Assembly (NCBI GenBank): GCA_963665975.1
Contig: OY762508.1
Location: 1,240,001-1,304,000 of the forward strand
DNA from: G963665975 sp963665975
GTDB lineage: Bacteria > Bacteroidota > Rhodothermia > Rhodothermales > Bin80
Direction of reading: 5' to 3'
DNA length: 64,000 bases
In this document: positions 46,888-56,823 of the stretch, in pieces
Position numbering within the stretch: the stretch's first letter is position 1
Layout: each line of letters opens with the position of its first letter
Translations under genes and position numbers: made by a program
Notes under the pieces: generated by a model
The model's input: only the letters and a program-made list of their open reading frames with translations
What the model was told of the DNA's origin: nothing
Database searches by the model: none

Positions 46888-48046
46888 GGTCCGTCCATCC
46901 GCTTTCCGCCCACTGAATCGCCTCTACAAGGCCGTCCACCATCCGATCGATGGTCAACTCCTCCCTGGCCGTAAGCCAGGCGTGGCGTGAAAAGCGCTCC
47001 TGATCCGCCAGAATGGTTTGCACGGCTGCCAGGAGCGCCTCCGTGCTGTTGTGGCGTGTAAGGATTCCGTTGTAGCCCGAGCGAAGAAAGTCCACTTCGG
47101 GACTGTGATACCGAATCGCAGGATCAGGCGACTGCTGGGACACTACCGGCACGGCAAACGCGAACGCGTGGTTGACGGCAAGTCCCAGATAGCCGGGCAT
47201 GAGCATGATATCGGAGGCAAACAGGTAGGGCGCGGACGACGCCCTGTCGGGCATGGCGCCGAGGAAGTGAACGCCCTCTATCCCTTCCTCCTTGACTCGG
47301 GCCCGCATGGCTACTCCCTCGCTTCCAGCGCCAATCACGAACAGCGTCGCCGGCTGGTGCACGCGCAATGCACGGAAGACTTCGAGCAGGCGGTCGGTGC
47401 CCTTCTCCGGGATCAGGCGCCCTATAAACGTCAGCACTGGTGCGTCGACCGGCACCCCGATGCGCTGGCGCACGGCGGATTTTCCTTCGGCGTACAGCGC
47501 ATCATAGAGCGCAAACAGGGTGTCGGTGTCCAGCGTGTTCGGGGCGACAAACAGCTGTCCGTCGGGCACGTACGCGCGCAGCATGTCCGCAATGCTCTCA
47601 GTGTAGCACACGCAGCCCTCAACGCTCCGCGCAAGCTTGATGCGGTAGCGATCTGTCCAATGCTCCTCCGAGAATGCGCGGTTGTTAGACGAAAAATGTC
47701 CCCACAAGAGGCGACGGATACCACGTTTCTGAGCGTAGCGAAGCAGTAACGGCAGCGTGACGCTTCTGGGGGATTCTTCCGCAAGTAGCACGCGGGGCGT
47801 CCCGTACTTCCGGAACGCGCGCCGAAACGGCTGCGCATGCAGCAACTCGCCACGCAGCCACAGGTTTTCAAGGGCAATATGGCGGTAACCCCGGGATCCG
47901 TGGTCGGTAAGCGTACGGAGGGAGGATGTGGGAGGAGGCATGCCTGATCCCACTACAAGGCGTCCGTCCAACCGCTCATTCAGCCGCTCCAGGATCGGAC
48001 GGCGGTATGCCGGAATGATACGGGCCAGGTACAGGACATGACTCAT
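46868..48046 (-). CDS. Glycosyltransferase family 4 (GT-B)
   Basis: A 392-residue GT-B sugar transferase. The donor-binding half contains LTFIGRLIPEKGTDRLLEVF, VIGAGSEG and the ASDIMLMPGYLGLAVNHAFA region, where the usual EGFG motif appears as GYLGLAVNHA. The N-terminal half, MSHVLYLARIIPAYRRPILE, resembles sugar-polymer enzymes acting in surface polysaccharide assembly. It overlaps the upstream glycosyltransferase by 4 bp (ATGA) and is the most downstream gene of the minus-strand polysaccharide cluster. Confidence 0.84.
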
Positions 48047-49233
48047 TTGGCGACTCCCGCAAATACGTCTAGAAACCTGTCGGCAATACGCGTGATGTCA
48101 AAGGTCGCCTCCGCGTAGGCGCGTGCGCGGCTTCCCATTTCCGCGCGCATCGGGGCGCTGCGTGCAAGCAACGCCGCTGCGTCTGCAAATCCCTGCGCAT
48201 CGTCCGGGGCCACCACGCTCCCGGCGCGGCTGTGAGTCACCAGGCGGGCGGCCAGATTCGTTGGGGGCACCGCCAATAGTACAGGTCGCTGTGCGCACAG
48301 ATACGTCAGCACCTTCGAAGGTACGGAAAAACTTCCGGCATCGGGCTCCAGGACGGCAAGCAGCACATCGGCAGAACCCAATACGTCGGGCAGCACTTGT
48401 TTGGGCTGGTATCCCATGAGTATCAGGTTGTCCAAGCCGCCGCCACGGCGCTGCAAATAGTCCATCCCTATTCCCTGTGAAATCACCACAACCCGGACTT
48501 TGGCGTCTTCCTTCAGCGTGTGCGCCAGATTCAGCAGGAGATCCGGGTTGTGCTTCATGCTCAACGTGCCCGCATACAGCAGGCATGTCTTGTCCGCAAG
48601 GCCGTGCGCCTGCGCCCAGTCGTTGGCCTTGGGGCGCACAGGAAGCTCGTCCAGGTTTGCCCAGTTTTCGATCACTGTCAGGCGGTGCTCTGATGCGCCG
48701 CGCGCGCGCACGATGGGCAGGAAGTCTTCCGTAATGCCTACCACGGCAGCGCTGCGGCGGAGAAGCCGCCCCTCCAGTTGCCGGTAGTAACGACCCACGG
48801 TTTCGCTCAAAAGCGTGTGCTTGTTGCGCAATATCCGGTACGTGGCGACGCCCAGCAGGTCCTGCAGCCAATAAACAAACGGAATGTCCGCCCTGCGGCA
48901 GGCCCGCATCAGCATGGCCTGCGCACTGAGCGGTGCATTACCCGAGAGCACGATATCCGGCTTGAACGCCTGGCAGTGACGCACAACAAGCCGGCCGAAG
49001 GCGCGCTCCTGGCGCCACCGCGTCACCAGGGCATACTTATTGAGTGGCGCGGAGAGCTTCAGGCCTGTCACGGTGAGTGTGGCGGGAAGCGCGCCGGCAC
49101 CGGACACTCCGGGCGGCGTGGTCTGGAGCGACGCGCAGTAGGCATGGCTGACGGTATGCCCACGCCGGGCCAGCGCACAACTTAGCTGCAACGCGAAGGC
49201 GTAGCCCCCAAAATCATGAACCAGAATACGCAT
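48043..49233 (-). CDS. Glycosyltransferase family 4 (WbuB-like)
   Basis: A 396-residue GT-B transferase. Note MRILVHDFGGYAFALQLSCALARRG at the N-terminus, YWLQDLLGVATY in the middle (as in WbuB/WbpY-type proteins), the LLYAGTLSMKHNPDLLLNLA donor-site start, and ADVLLAVLEPDAGSFSVPSKVLTYL near the C-terminus. The sugar is unknown. It overlaps the downstream transferase by four bases and lies 36 bp from the polymerase gene. Confidence 0.82.
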   Translation of the reverse strand: MRILVHDFGGYAFALQLSCALARRGHTVSHAYCASLQTTPPGVSGAGALPATLTVTGLKLSAPLNKYALVTRWRQERAFGRLVVRHCQAFKPDIVLSGNAPLSAQAMLMRACRRADIPFVYWLQDLLGVATYRILRNKHTLLSETVGRYYRQLEGRLLRRSAAVVGITEDFLPIVRARGASEHRLTVIENWANLDELPVRPKANDWAQAHGLADKTCLLYAGTLSMKHNPDLLLNLAHTLKEDAKVRVVVISQGIGMDYLQRRGGGLDNLILMGYQPKQVLPDVLGSADVLLAVLEPDAGSFSVPSKVLTYLCAQRPVLLAVPPTNLAARLVTHSRAGSVVAPDDAQGFADAAALLARSAPMRAEMGSRARAYAEATFDITRIADRFLDVFAGVAK

Positions 49234-49269
49234 GAAGCCCTGTCGACGAGTCCTGCGGAACGTAATTCC

Positions 49270-50742
49270 TCACAGAATGCGCCCGGTGTCCGATGCGGCC
49301 TGTGTGCCGCGATCACGCATGTAGGCCAGGCCACCACTTGCCAACGCTGCCCACAACCCAATCATGAGCGCACAGTCTGAAAGCAGGAATGGATTCGCCG
49401 TGTTGGCGACGACGGTCTGCGCAAGCAGACTTATGGCCGCGCAGAGTCCAGTCAGCCGTAACAGGACCGGCGCCGACTCCATCCGGAAAAGACGAATGCC
49501 ATTGTAGATCGACCGCCCCCAAAAGACAAACATGAGGACGACGCCCACCAGCCCATACTTGAACCACAGGCCTGCGTACCCGTTGTGGATAAACGTCCAG
49601 TCACGCGTAGCGTCCACGATGATGTGGAAGTAGTGGTACGACGCGCCCATGCCATACCCGATGATCGGGTTGTCCCGGATATAGTCGCTGACGACGGCGG
49701 TTTCGTAGAAGCGGTTGACCAGGCTCAGGTCCTGCGTAATGGCGGTGCCGAGAGACGTGAAGCGGTCCAGAATGGCTACGGAAATAATGGCCAGTGAATC
49801 GCCAAGAAACACGACCGCCAACACCGCCGCAATGCCTATTCCGCTCGACAGGAACACCAGTGCGCGAACCTTCCTTCTCCGGTCTATCAGGATGAACAGT
49901 ACCATGATCCCGAACAAGAACGCAGCCCAATACCCGCGACTCTGCGTAAGGATTAGCCCAAGAAATGCGCCACTGAAACAGCATGCGAGAAAAATGATGT
50001 TCCACCACCTTCTGGCGTAGAGCAACAGGACGACAAAGCCCAGTGCGGACATCATCAGGATGACTTCGTTCAGCGGCACGCGCCCCAACATGATATGGTG
50101 GAGTTGCGTCGCTGACTGCAGCGCCACCAGGTACTCCAGCACATTGCGAATACTGGCGAATATGGCGAACCATACCACGATCGCCAGGACTATTCCCGTG
50201 GCGCGCCTCGAACGCGCGCATGCCTCTTTGATCGGAAAATAGAAAACGAACATGATCAGCACGAGCGCCTCGCCCATGATGTCCTTCAACTCTGCGCCGT
50301 ACAGTAATCCCCATGAAACCGACACGACGGCAAAGAGGAGGAAGCACATGAGTGCCGTATCCTCTGGAGTCTGCAGAAACCGGTAGGTCCGAGAGGCGGC
50401 CTTGCGCACGAACCAGTAGGCCAGTGCGGCAATAAAGTACAGGCCATAGATCGCCTCGTAGACCTGCAGGCCCTCGCTGTATCCCGAAATGACCACGAAG
50501 GTTGCCAGCGCCACAAATACGTTCAACACGGGACGCTGGAAGAGCCAGATGATCACTGCCACGCCTGCCAGCGCTATGGGAAGCGCCCAGACGAACGCCG
50601 ACAGTTTCCAGGCAATAAGCGCCGTAAGGAGGAGTCCAAACGCCAGGCCTGCCAGCAGTGCGCATTGACCCCACGCCCACAATGGGGGTACGCTCACATG
50701 CGCCTCGGAAGGCCGGAAGGGTATCTGGAGTGACAACCGCAC
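49270..50742 (-). CDS. O-antigen ligase/polymerase-like membrane protein (Wzy/WaaL)
   Basis: A 490-residue polytopic protein (about ten to twelve helices). The pattern of helices plus a large loop with YPIKEACARSRRATGIV and SDYIRDNPIIGYGMGASYHYF (the Wzy_C-type region, with RDNPIIGYGMG) marks the O-antigen ligase family. The start is a GTG at 50742, 15 bp after the chain-length gene. It probably polymerises or ligates the polysaccharide made by the cluster. Confidence 0.8.
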   Translation of the reverse strand: MRLSLQIPFRPSEAHVSVPPLWAWGQCALLAGLAFGLLLTALIAWKLSAFVWALPIALAGVAVIIWLFQRPVLNVFVALATFVVISGYSEGLQVYEAIYGLYFIAALAYWFVRKAASRTYRFLQTPEDTALMCFLLFAVVSVSWGLLYGAELKDIMGEALVLIMFVFYFPIKEACARSRRATGIVLAIVVWFAIFASIRNVLEYLVALQSATQLHHIMLGRVPLNEVILMMSALGFVVLLLYARRWWNIIFLACCFSGAFLGLILTQSRGYWAAFLFGIMVLFILIDRRRKVRALVFLSSGIGIAAVLAVVFLGDSLAIISVAILDRFTSLGTAITQDLSLVNRFYETAVVSDYIRDNPIIGYGMGASYHYFHIIVDATRDWTFIHNGYAGLWFKYGLVGVVLMFVFWGRSIYNGIRLFRMESAPVLLRLTGLCAAISLLAQTVVANTANPFLLSDCALMIGLWAALASGGLAYMRDRGTQAASDTGRIL

Positions 50743-50757
50743 GCCTGTTCGTGATCC

Positions 50758-51987
50758 TTATGCCAGGTCTCTGTAGGCAGTGTCCAACTTGTTTCCGATC
50801 ATGCCTGCGCGCCTGCGCCACCAGACGGATGCCAGCACATACATGGCTGCCAACAGGAATCCCGATATCGTCGAGCTAACCACAATGAGTGCCCGCCATG
50901 GCCGCGCTTTTTCGACTGGCGGCACGCCCTCGTCTACGACCTGTACGGCCTCCTCCTCCCGCTCTTCCTCCAACAGGGCCTCTTCCAACGCCGGACGCAA
51001 GACTTCGAGCACTTTCACCTGGACGAGCCGATCGACTTCCAGTGCCAGAAAGCTGTGCGTCAGGTCGGCGAGGCTGTCCTGCGATATGGGCATCAGGCGC
51101 TCCTGGCCCGCAAGCAACGCTTCATAGCGCCTGTTGGCCATATCGATTGCCCGCTGGCTGCTTTGCACGACAGAGTTCCGGTCACCGTACAGATAGCGGA
51201 GGCGTTCGTAATCGATTTCCGCTGCGTGTACTTCGAAGCGCCACTTCGTGGCGCCTTCGAGAAAGGCCTTCGACTGCGCCGTCAGATCGACCACGCCCGA
51301 TTGCGCCTGCAAATCGCGCAGCACCTCGTTCAGTGAGTCCAGCCTCGCCTCCGACGCAAAGTATCGCTGCTCCACCATCCTGCGGTAGGTACCGGCATTC
51401 TGAGAGGCCAGCTTCGTGTTGACCCGGTTAAGCTCATCGACAAAGAAATTGGCCATTTCGGCCGCCCGATCCGGATCCTTGTCGTAGACCTGTATGGCCA
51501 GATAGTTGTATTCCTCATCAACGACGAATTCAATGTTGCCGCTAAGTATCTCCACGGCTTCAAATCGTGGCGCCTCGGCATCCTCGAGCTCATAGACCTG
51601 TTCGAGATCAAAAGCCTCCACGAGGCTCTCTTTCACTGTCCTGCTGTCCAGGATTGCAAGATAGCGCTGGTAGTCCCCGGACACGTTGCCGAGCAGCGAC
51701 GTCGCTGACGCCGGCAAACCTCCGGAGGCGAGTCCGAAGAGCAGCCCCGATCCAGATTTTCCAGGTAGAAGCAGGCGGGTTTCCGCCATATACCAGTTGC
51801 TGAGCAGGAGGCTGATGATGATGGACAGCACTGCGGCGACTCCCGTAAGTATGGCAATTAGCCGGCGATGTTGCCAGAGTGTGCTGAGAGTTATCCAGAT
51901 GGCTGCCTCGGCGTCTGCGCGCTGCTGCTCTGTTTCGCGCAGGGCGCCCGCTTCGGACGCCGCGTCTCCTTCGAGCGGTGCTTGCAT
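50758..51987 (-). CDS. Wzz-like chain-length determinant protein
   Basis: A 409-residue protein with two membrane helices (about residues 44-64 and 370-390) enclosing a periplasmic coiled coil (RMVEQRYFASEARLDSLNEVL). The N-terminal half ends at GKSGSGLLFGLASGGLP, as in Wzz/GumC proteins. There is no cytoplasmic tyrosine-kinase domain, and no separate kinase is seen in the cluster. It sits between Wza (16 bp upstream) and the polymerase. Confidence 0.83.
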   Translation of the reverse strand: MQAPLEGDAASEAGALRETEQQRADAEAAIWITLSTLWQHRRLIAILTGVAAVLSIIISLLLSNWYMAETRLLLPGKSGSGLLFGLASGGLPASATSLLGNVSGDYQRYLAILDSRTVKESLVEAFDLEQVYELEDAEAPRFEAVEILSGNIEFVVDEEYNYLAIQVYDKDPDRAAEMANFFVDELNRVNTKLASQNAGTYRRMVEQRYFASEARLDSLNEVLRDLQAQSGVVDLTAQSKAFLEGATKWRFEVHAAEIDYERLRYLYGDRNSVVQSSQRAIDMANRRYEALLAGQERLMPISQDSLADLTHSFLALEVDRLVQVKVLEVLRPALEEALLEEEREEEAVQVVDEGVPPVEKARPWRALIVVSSTISGFLLAAMYVLASVWWRRRAGMIGNKLDTAYRDLA

Positions 51988-52003
51988 GCGGCTGGGTACC
52001 TCA

Positions 52004-53833
52004 TTATTGTTTGAAATTCAGGATCGCAACAACAACAGTAACGATTCCCGTAATAGCTGTTACGCCCGCCACGATGGCCTGCGTGGTCATGATTTTTGTC
52101 TGGCGCTGGCTTTGCCTCTCAGTGAGCATCAGTTGGGCGATTTCGGGCGATTCGGTGAAATCCTCGCGGTTGATGAATATGGTGTCACCGGTGTGGACCC
52201 GTTCAGGATCACCCTGTTGCAGAGAGTGAATGCCGAGCCTACGGTCGACGAATATGGTATCTCCGGCGCGGACCTGCTGATGTTCGCCGGTGCGGATGTC
52301 CCCGGTACGGATGTCGAATACGTACACTGTACGACTGCCCTTGCCTTTGCCGCCAACGCGGCCGATGTAATAGCCTGCTGTCCGCCCTGCTTCCAGGGGT
52401 ACGTAGCCGGGGGTCTGTACATGCCCGTAGACATGTACCATGGGTTCATCGCGGGGTACCACCAGGCGATCCCCGTCAAACAGCACGATGCGATCGCTGT
52501 CGGAGTCGGAGGCTATCGCCTTCTCGATGTCTACTATAACGCGTGTCGGCCCCTGCATTGCGGAGGAAAGGACCAAATCTTTGCTAAGGAAATCACGATC
52601 GTCCTTCTGGTCCATTTCGTAAGACTCCAGGGACTTTGTGCGCTCCAGGAAAGCGCCGGCGAGATTGGCATCGTCTCTGAGGCTGCCTGCCATGTCGATA
52701 AGTTCGCGCAGCGTGGTGCTACCGTCTTCGATGCGGTAGGTGCCTGGATAGGTAACGCGTCCCTGAATGACGGCCGTTGCCACCAATTGCACCCGCACAT
52801 GGATATAGTCGCCTTTCTTGACTGGCACGGCTGGCGCATTCCCCGCAATCACGTCACGCACGTCAATGTCTATTATCCGCTCCGCCTGACCGGTATCGTC
52901 CTTGCGTGTCAGGCGTACTCTGTGAATGTCGTCCAACCCGTCCGGTCCCGCGGCGAGCGTGAGGTGTTCGAGTATCGTGTCGCCAGGCCGTAGGTCGTGC
53001 GTACCGGGGTAGGCGATTTCGCCGGAAACCCGTACCCCATCGCGGCGGAAGTGGTAGGCGGGAACGACAACCACGTCTCCGTCTCGCAAATACGGATTGT
53101 GCTCCGTATCACCAGTCGTGTAGTAGCGCATGAGGTCGATCGACCGTTCCGTGCCGTCACGATGTCTTATGCGAACGTTACGTAGCGACGGGCGGTAGTC
53201 GCTGCTGATTTCGGAGTGTTCCGGCGCTGCCAGCGAAACGAAGCGCGGCGCCACACTTGAGCCTGGCGGCCCGGTCTCGACGAATCGGGAGGCAAACGCT
53301 TGTTGAATGACATCGTCGACTCTGGAAATCGGCATCATAAGGTAGCGTCCCGGATCCGGCACAGCCCCGGATACGTGGACGTAGAACATGCGAGGCTGTG
53401 TCAGGTACAGTTCAATCGGCACATTGGCAAATTGTACCCGGAGCCTCTCGATAGCATCTTCCCGCACGTCGGCAAGCGTGCGGCCGGCGGCCGGTATGAT
53501 GCCGACTTCCGGAAGCGCCAGGTCGCCAGACACGGAAACGGCCACCGAATGATTGTTCGCCATGATGCCGCCCAACGTGATCGTGAGCATGTCACCCGGG
53601 CCAAGAATGTATTCCTCCGACGCCAACGCCCCCTCCATTGCCAGCAGGCTGTTGGAGGCCGTCATTGCGCTCATACGCTCTTGCAACTCGATAAGCGGAT
53701 TAGACGCCGGAAGCTCAAGTAGTGAGGAGCGTACCTGTTGATCTTGTGCCTGCAGACTTCCTGCCAATGGCGAAGCACAGAGCACCACCAGAAAGGCTGC
53801 CGGGCACAGCCCGGATATGCGAATTGTTTTCAT
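52004..53833 (-). CDS. Wza-like polysaccharide export protein with SLBB domains
   Basis: A 609-residue exported protein. The signal peptide (ASPLAGSLQAQDQ) is followed by a Poly_export domain (EEYILGPGDMLTITLGG) and several SLBB segments (VHVSGAVPDPGRYLMMP; VSGEIAYPGTHDLRPGDT; IQGRVTYPGTYRIEDGS; VHVYGHVQTPGYVPLEAG). A C-terminal repeat of (R/H)xGDTIF(V/I) and a final hydrophobic helix (IVAGVTAITGIVTVVVAIL) follow. It is probably the outer-membrane exit for the exopolysaccharide. First gene of the cluster; the divergent neighbour is ispE. Confidence 0.88.
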   Translation of the reverse strand: MKTIRISGLCPAAFLVVLCASPLAGSLQAQDQQVRSSLLELPASNPLIELQERMSAMTASNSLLAMEGALASEEYILGPGDMLTITLGGIMANNHSVAVSVSGDLALPEVGIIPAAGRTLADVREDAIERLRVQFANVPIELYLTQPRMFYVHVSGAVPDPGRYLMMPISRVDDVIQQAFASRFVETGPPGSSVAPRFVSLAAPEHSEISSDYRPSLRNVRIRHRDGTERSIDLMRYYTTGDTEHNPYLRDGDVVVVPAYHFRRDGVRVSGEIAYPGTHDLRPGDTILEHLTLAAGPDGLDDIHRVRLTRKDDTGQAERIIDIDVRDVIAGNAPAVPVKKGDYIHVRVQLVATAVIQGRVTYPGTYRIEDGSTTLRELIDMAGSLRDDANLAGAFLERTKSLESYEMDQKDDRDFLSKDLVLSSAMQGPTRVIVDIEKAIASDSDSDRIVLFDGDRLVVPRDEPMVHVYGHVQTPGYVPLEAGRTAGYYIGRVGGKGKGSRTVYVFDIRTGDIRTGEHQQVRAGDTIFVDRRLGIHSLQQGDPERVHTGDTIFINREDFTESPEIAQLMLTERQSQRQTKIMTTQAIVAGVTAITGIVTVVVAILNFKQ

Positions 53834-54165
53834 ATGCCGGTTTACTGGTAAGAGTGAGTCTCAAGGGTGCTGGTAGTGGACCAGCGCAAACGAGCACCGG
53901 TCATGATGCCTGGCCAGAGCACAGCAGAGTCCCTGTTCCGGCACTTTACGTTGATTGGTGTTCCGCGTACCTTCACTCCGTTACACAACGGAGCCCAGCC
54001 TGTTGGAATTTCCATGTCGGCGCGAACGAATTCCACCTAAGGGAATCGAACTATAACGTTGTACAATAAGAGCAGTAGCGGTGGAGCGTAAACGCGCTGG
54101 CAGCTGGATAATGCCGTTATTACAACGCGCGCACGTTTAGGATCCCGCCCTACCTCTCCGTTCTC
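53834..54165. other. 332-bp divergent region
   Basis: It lies between wza-like (minus) and ispE (plus). An AT-rich patch (about 54040-54070, containing TTGTACAATAA) may be part of a promoter. I see no gene and no convincing operator. Confidence 0.35.
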
Positions 54166-55017
54166 ATGGGCCTATCGCCACCTGTGACACGCCGGGCTTT
54201 CGCCAAAATCAACCTCGGGCTGCGCGTATTGCGCAGGCGACCAGATGGCTTCCACGATCTGGAAACGGTGTTCTATCGCATCCCGTGGGGCGACACGGTG
54301 ACTGCGCATCGTGCGGACGGCATCGCGCTAACATGCAGCGATCCGCGGCTGGAAGTGGATGAGTCAAACCTGGTAATGCAGGCGGCTCGCGCTCTTGCCG
54401 CCGCGTGCAACCCTGGCGGGGGCGCTGCGCTGCACCTGGAAAAGCGCCTGCCGTGGGGCGCGGGCCTCGGCGGCGGCTCCAGCGACGCTGCCGCCACATT
54501 GCGTTTGTTGGTCGACCTTTGGAATTTGTCCATGTCGGAGACCGCATTGCACGCACTGGCGTGCAAGCTCGGTTCTGACGTGCCATATTTCTTGGCGTCC
54601 CCGGTGGCGTATGCCACAGGTCGCGGAGAACATCTCACGCCCATGCCCGACTATGTCCTCCGCCATCCCATGGTCGTGGTCGCTCCTTCCGTCAGGGTCT
54701 CCACGGCGAAAGCGTTTGCGGGCATCCAGCCGCGCGTTGCGCGAGATTACGACCTGCGCGCACTCGTCCTGTCCAGCGACCTGCGCCTGTGGCGCGAGCA
54801 TCTCAAGAATGACTTTGAAGCTACGGTCTTCGAGGCTCACCCCGTCATTGCAGAGGCAAAGGCGTCCTTGATGTCGGCGGGCGCAGGCTACGCCAGCCTC
54901 ACCGGCACCGGGTCGGCCGTCTACGGTATTTTTGAAGACCTGGCGTCGGCACAGGCAGGCAGACACAAGGCGCTGCAGTCTGGACACACCGTCTGGGGCC
55001 CACATGTCAGCGCTTGA
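54166..55017 (+). CDS. ispE: 4-diphosphocytidyl-2-C-methyl-D-erythritol kinase
   Basis: A 283-residue GHMP kinase of the MEP isoprenoid pathway. FAKINLGLRVLRRRPDGFHDLETVF is the family's N-terminal signature, and LPWGAGLGGGSSDAAATLRLL the ATP-binding loop. SLTGTGSAVYGIF near the end is the third GHMP motif. The ATG at 54166 gives a short leader. A sulfatase gene follows 30 bp later on the same strand. Confidence 0.94.
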   Translation: MGLSPPVTRRAFAKINLGLRVLRRRPDGFHDLETVFYRIPWGDTVTAHRADGIALTCSDPRLEVDESNLVMQAARALAAACNPGGGAALHLEKRLPWGAGLGGGSSDAAATLRLLVDLWNLSMSETALHALACKLGSDVPYFLASPVAYATGRGEHLTPMPDYVLRHPMVVVAPSVRVSTAKAFAGIQPRVARDYDLRALVLSSDLRLWREHLKNDFEATVFEAHPVIAEAKASLMSAGAGYASLTGTGSAVYGIFEDLASAQAGRHKALQSGHTVWGPHVSA

Positions 55018-55047
55018 ATTTTCCGTTACCGCCACAACACCATACTA

Positions 55048-56823
55048 ATGACCCACGCTACATCCCGAATCGGAGCTCGCGGCCTCGCCATGCTCTGCGC
55101 GGTACTGCTGGCTGGCTGCGCCGCCCCCGAGCGCCCCCCGAATGTGGTAATCCTGCTGGCGGACGACCAAGGCTGGGGAGACCTTGGCTACAATGGCAAC
55201 CAGAACGTGCTGACTCCCAACATAGATCGCCTGGCGCGCGAGGGCGCGCAATTGCCGCACTTTTACGTAAGTCCCGTATGCTCCCCCACCCGCTCGGAGA
55301 TGCTTACCGGACGCTATCATCCACGCAGTGGCGTCACTGCAACCAGTGCGGGCCGGGAGCGGATGGACCTGGACGAGACTACCCTCGCGGAAGTGTTCCA
55401 GGCGGCCGGATACGCTACCGGGGCATTTGGCAAATGGCACAACGGCATGCAGCCTCCCTACCATCCCAACGCCCGCGGGTTTGACACCTTCTATGGCTTC
55501 GCCTCCGGCCACTGGGGCAATTATTTCAGCCCGCCGCTTGAGCACAACGGCGAATTTGTCCGCGGTGACGGATACTTGCCGGACGACATCACGGATAAGG
55601 CAATCGCCTTTATGGAAGCCCATCGCGACGCGCCATTCCTCGTATATGTCCCGTTCAACACGCCGCACAGCCCGATGCAGGTACCGGAACGGTTCTGGGA
55701 GCGATTTGCTGACCATCCGCTGGGCCAGAGGCACCGGGAGCCCGAAAAGGAAAACATCGAGCACACCCGCGCCGCCCTGGCCATGACGGAGAATATCGAC
55801 TGGAACGTAGGCCGCCTCTTGGGCGGGCTGGAACGGCTCGGTCTGCAGGACAACACGATCGTGCTCTATTTTTCGGACAACGGGCCTAATGGCGCACGCT
55901 GGAATGCCGGCATGAAGGGTCGCAAAGGCTCCACTGACGAGGGCGGCGTACGCTCCCCGTTTGTTATCCGCTGGCCGGCAGGTATTGCCTCCGGATCCAC
56001 GATGCGCGAAATCGCCGCCGCCATTGACCTACTTCCAACGTTGGCTGATCTTGCGAACATCGAAGTGGTGACGAAGCACCCTCTTGATGGCCGCAGCATA
56101 GCTCCGCTTCTCCGCTCGGGCACGTCCACTTCCCTGGACCGCTTTCTGTTCAGCCACTGGCGCGGCCGCACCAGCGTGCGCAGCGCGACCCACCGCCTGG
56201 ACCATGAAGGGCAGCTCTTCGACATGACGGCCGATCCGGAACAGCGCACGGATGTGGCGGCGCAGTTTCCGGAGGTGGTCCGCGCAATGGATGAGGCGCG
56301 CGCCGCGTGGGAGGCGGATGCGCTGGCGGAAGCTTCTCCAGAAGACAACCGGCCATTTACGATCGGGCATCCCGACTTTGCCTTTACGCAACTCCCGGCG
56401 CGTGATGCAGCGGCGACAGGCCACATCACACGCTCCAACCGGTACCCAAACGACTCCTTCTTCACTAACTGGGTCAGTGCACAGGACTCCATCACATGGA
56501 GCGTGGACGTGCTCGCTGGCGGCGACTATGCAGTTGCCTTACACTACACCTGCGAAGAGGGCTCCGAGGGCAGCCTGGTAGAGTTGAGCCTGGGCGACAG
56601 CCGCCTGTCCGCACGAATTAAAGAAGCCCATGACCCCCCGCTCACCGGCATGGAGCATGATCGCGTGCCGCGCATTGAGTCCTACGTGAAGGATTTCAGG
56701 TCGATGGAGATGGGCACCATAACACTCCGGAAGGGGGCTGGTACGCTGGTGCTTCGGGCCTTGGACATGCCCGGCAGGCAGGTCATGGACTTTCGGCTGC
56801 TGATGCTGCGCCGAACAGAGTGA
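55048..56823 (+). CDS. Lipoprotein sulfatase (arylsulfatase-like)
   Basis: A 591-residue type I sulfatase on a lipoprotein signal (AVLLAGC). PNVVILLADDQGWGDLGYNG carries the metal Asp residues, SPVCSPTRSEMLTGR has the CxPxR site whose Cys becomes formylglycine, and FSDNGPNGARWNAGMKGRKGS is the second metal site. A C-terminal ~120-residue beta-rich module (after NDSFFTNWVSAQDS) may bind carbohydrate. No anaerobic sulfatase-maturing or formylglycine enzyme is in the window. It probably acts on sulphated polysaccharides of marine type, by inference. Confidence 0.88.
   Translation: MTHATSRIGARGLAMLCAVLLAGCAAPERPPNVVILLADDQGWGDLGYNGNQNVLTPNIDRLAREGAQLPHFYVSPVCSPTRSEMLTGRYHPRSGVTATSAGRERMDLDETTLAEVFQAAGYATGAFGKWHNGMQPPYHPNARGFDTFYGFASGHWGNYFSPPLEHNGEFVRGDGYLPDDITDKAIAFMEAHRDAPFLVYVPFNTPHSPMQVPERFWERFADHPLGQRHREPEKENIEHTRAALAMTENIDWNVGRLLGGLERLGLQDNTIVLYFSDNGPNGARWNAGMKGRKGSTDEGGVRSPFVIRWPAGIASGSTMREIAAAIDLLPTLADLANIEVVTKHPLDGRSIAPLLRSGTSTSLDRFLFSHWRGRTSVRSATHRLDHEGQLFDMTADPEQRTDVAAQFPEVVRAMDEARAAWEADALAEASPEDNRPFTIGHPDFAFTQLPARDAAATGHITRSNRYPNDSFFTNWVSAQDSITWSVDVLAGGDYAVALHYTCEEGSEGSLVELSLGDSRLSARIKEAHDPPLTGMEHDRVPRIESYVKDFRSMEMGTITLRKGAGTLVLRALDMPGRQVMDFRLLMLRRTE

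Noticed and set aside
51686..52993. 435-codon plus-strand frame antisense to Wza/Wzz
   Set aside because: It spans two real genes and their spacer on the other strand with no family features.
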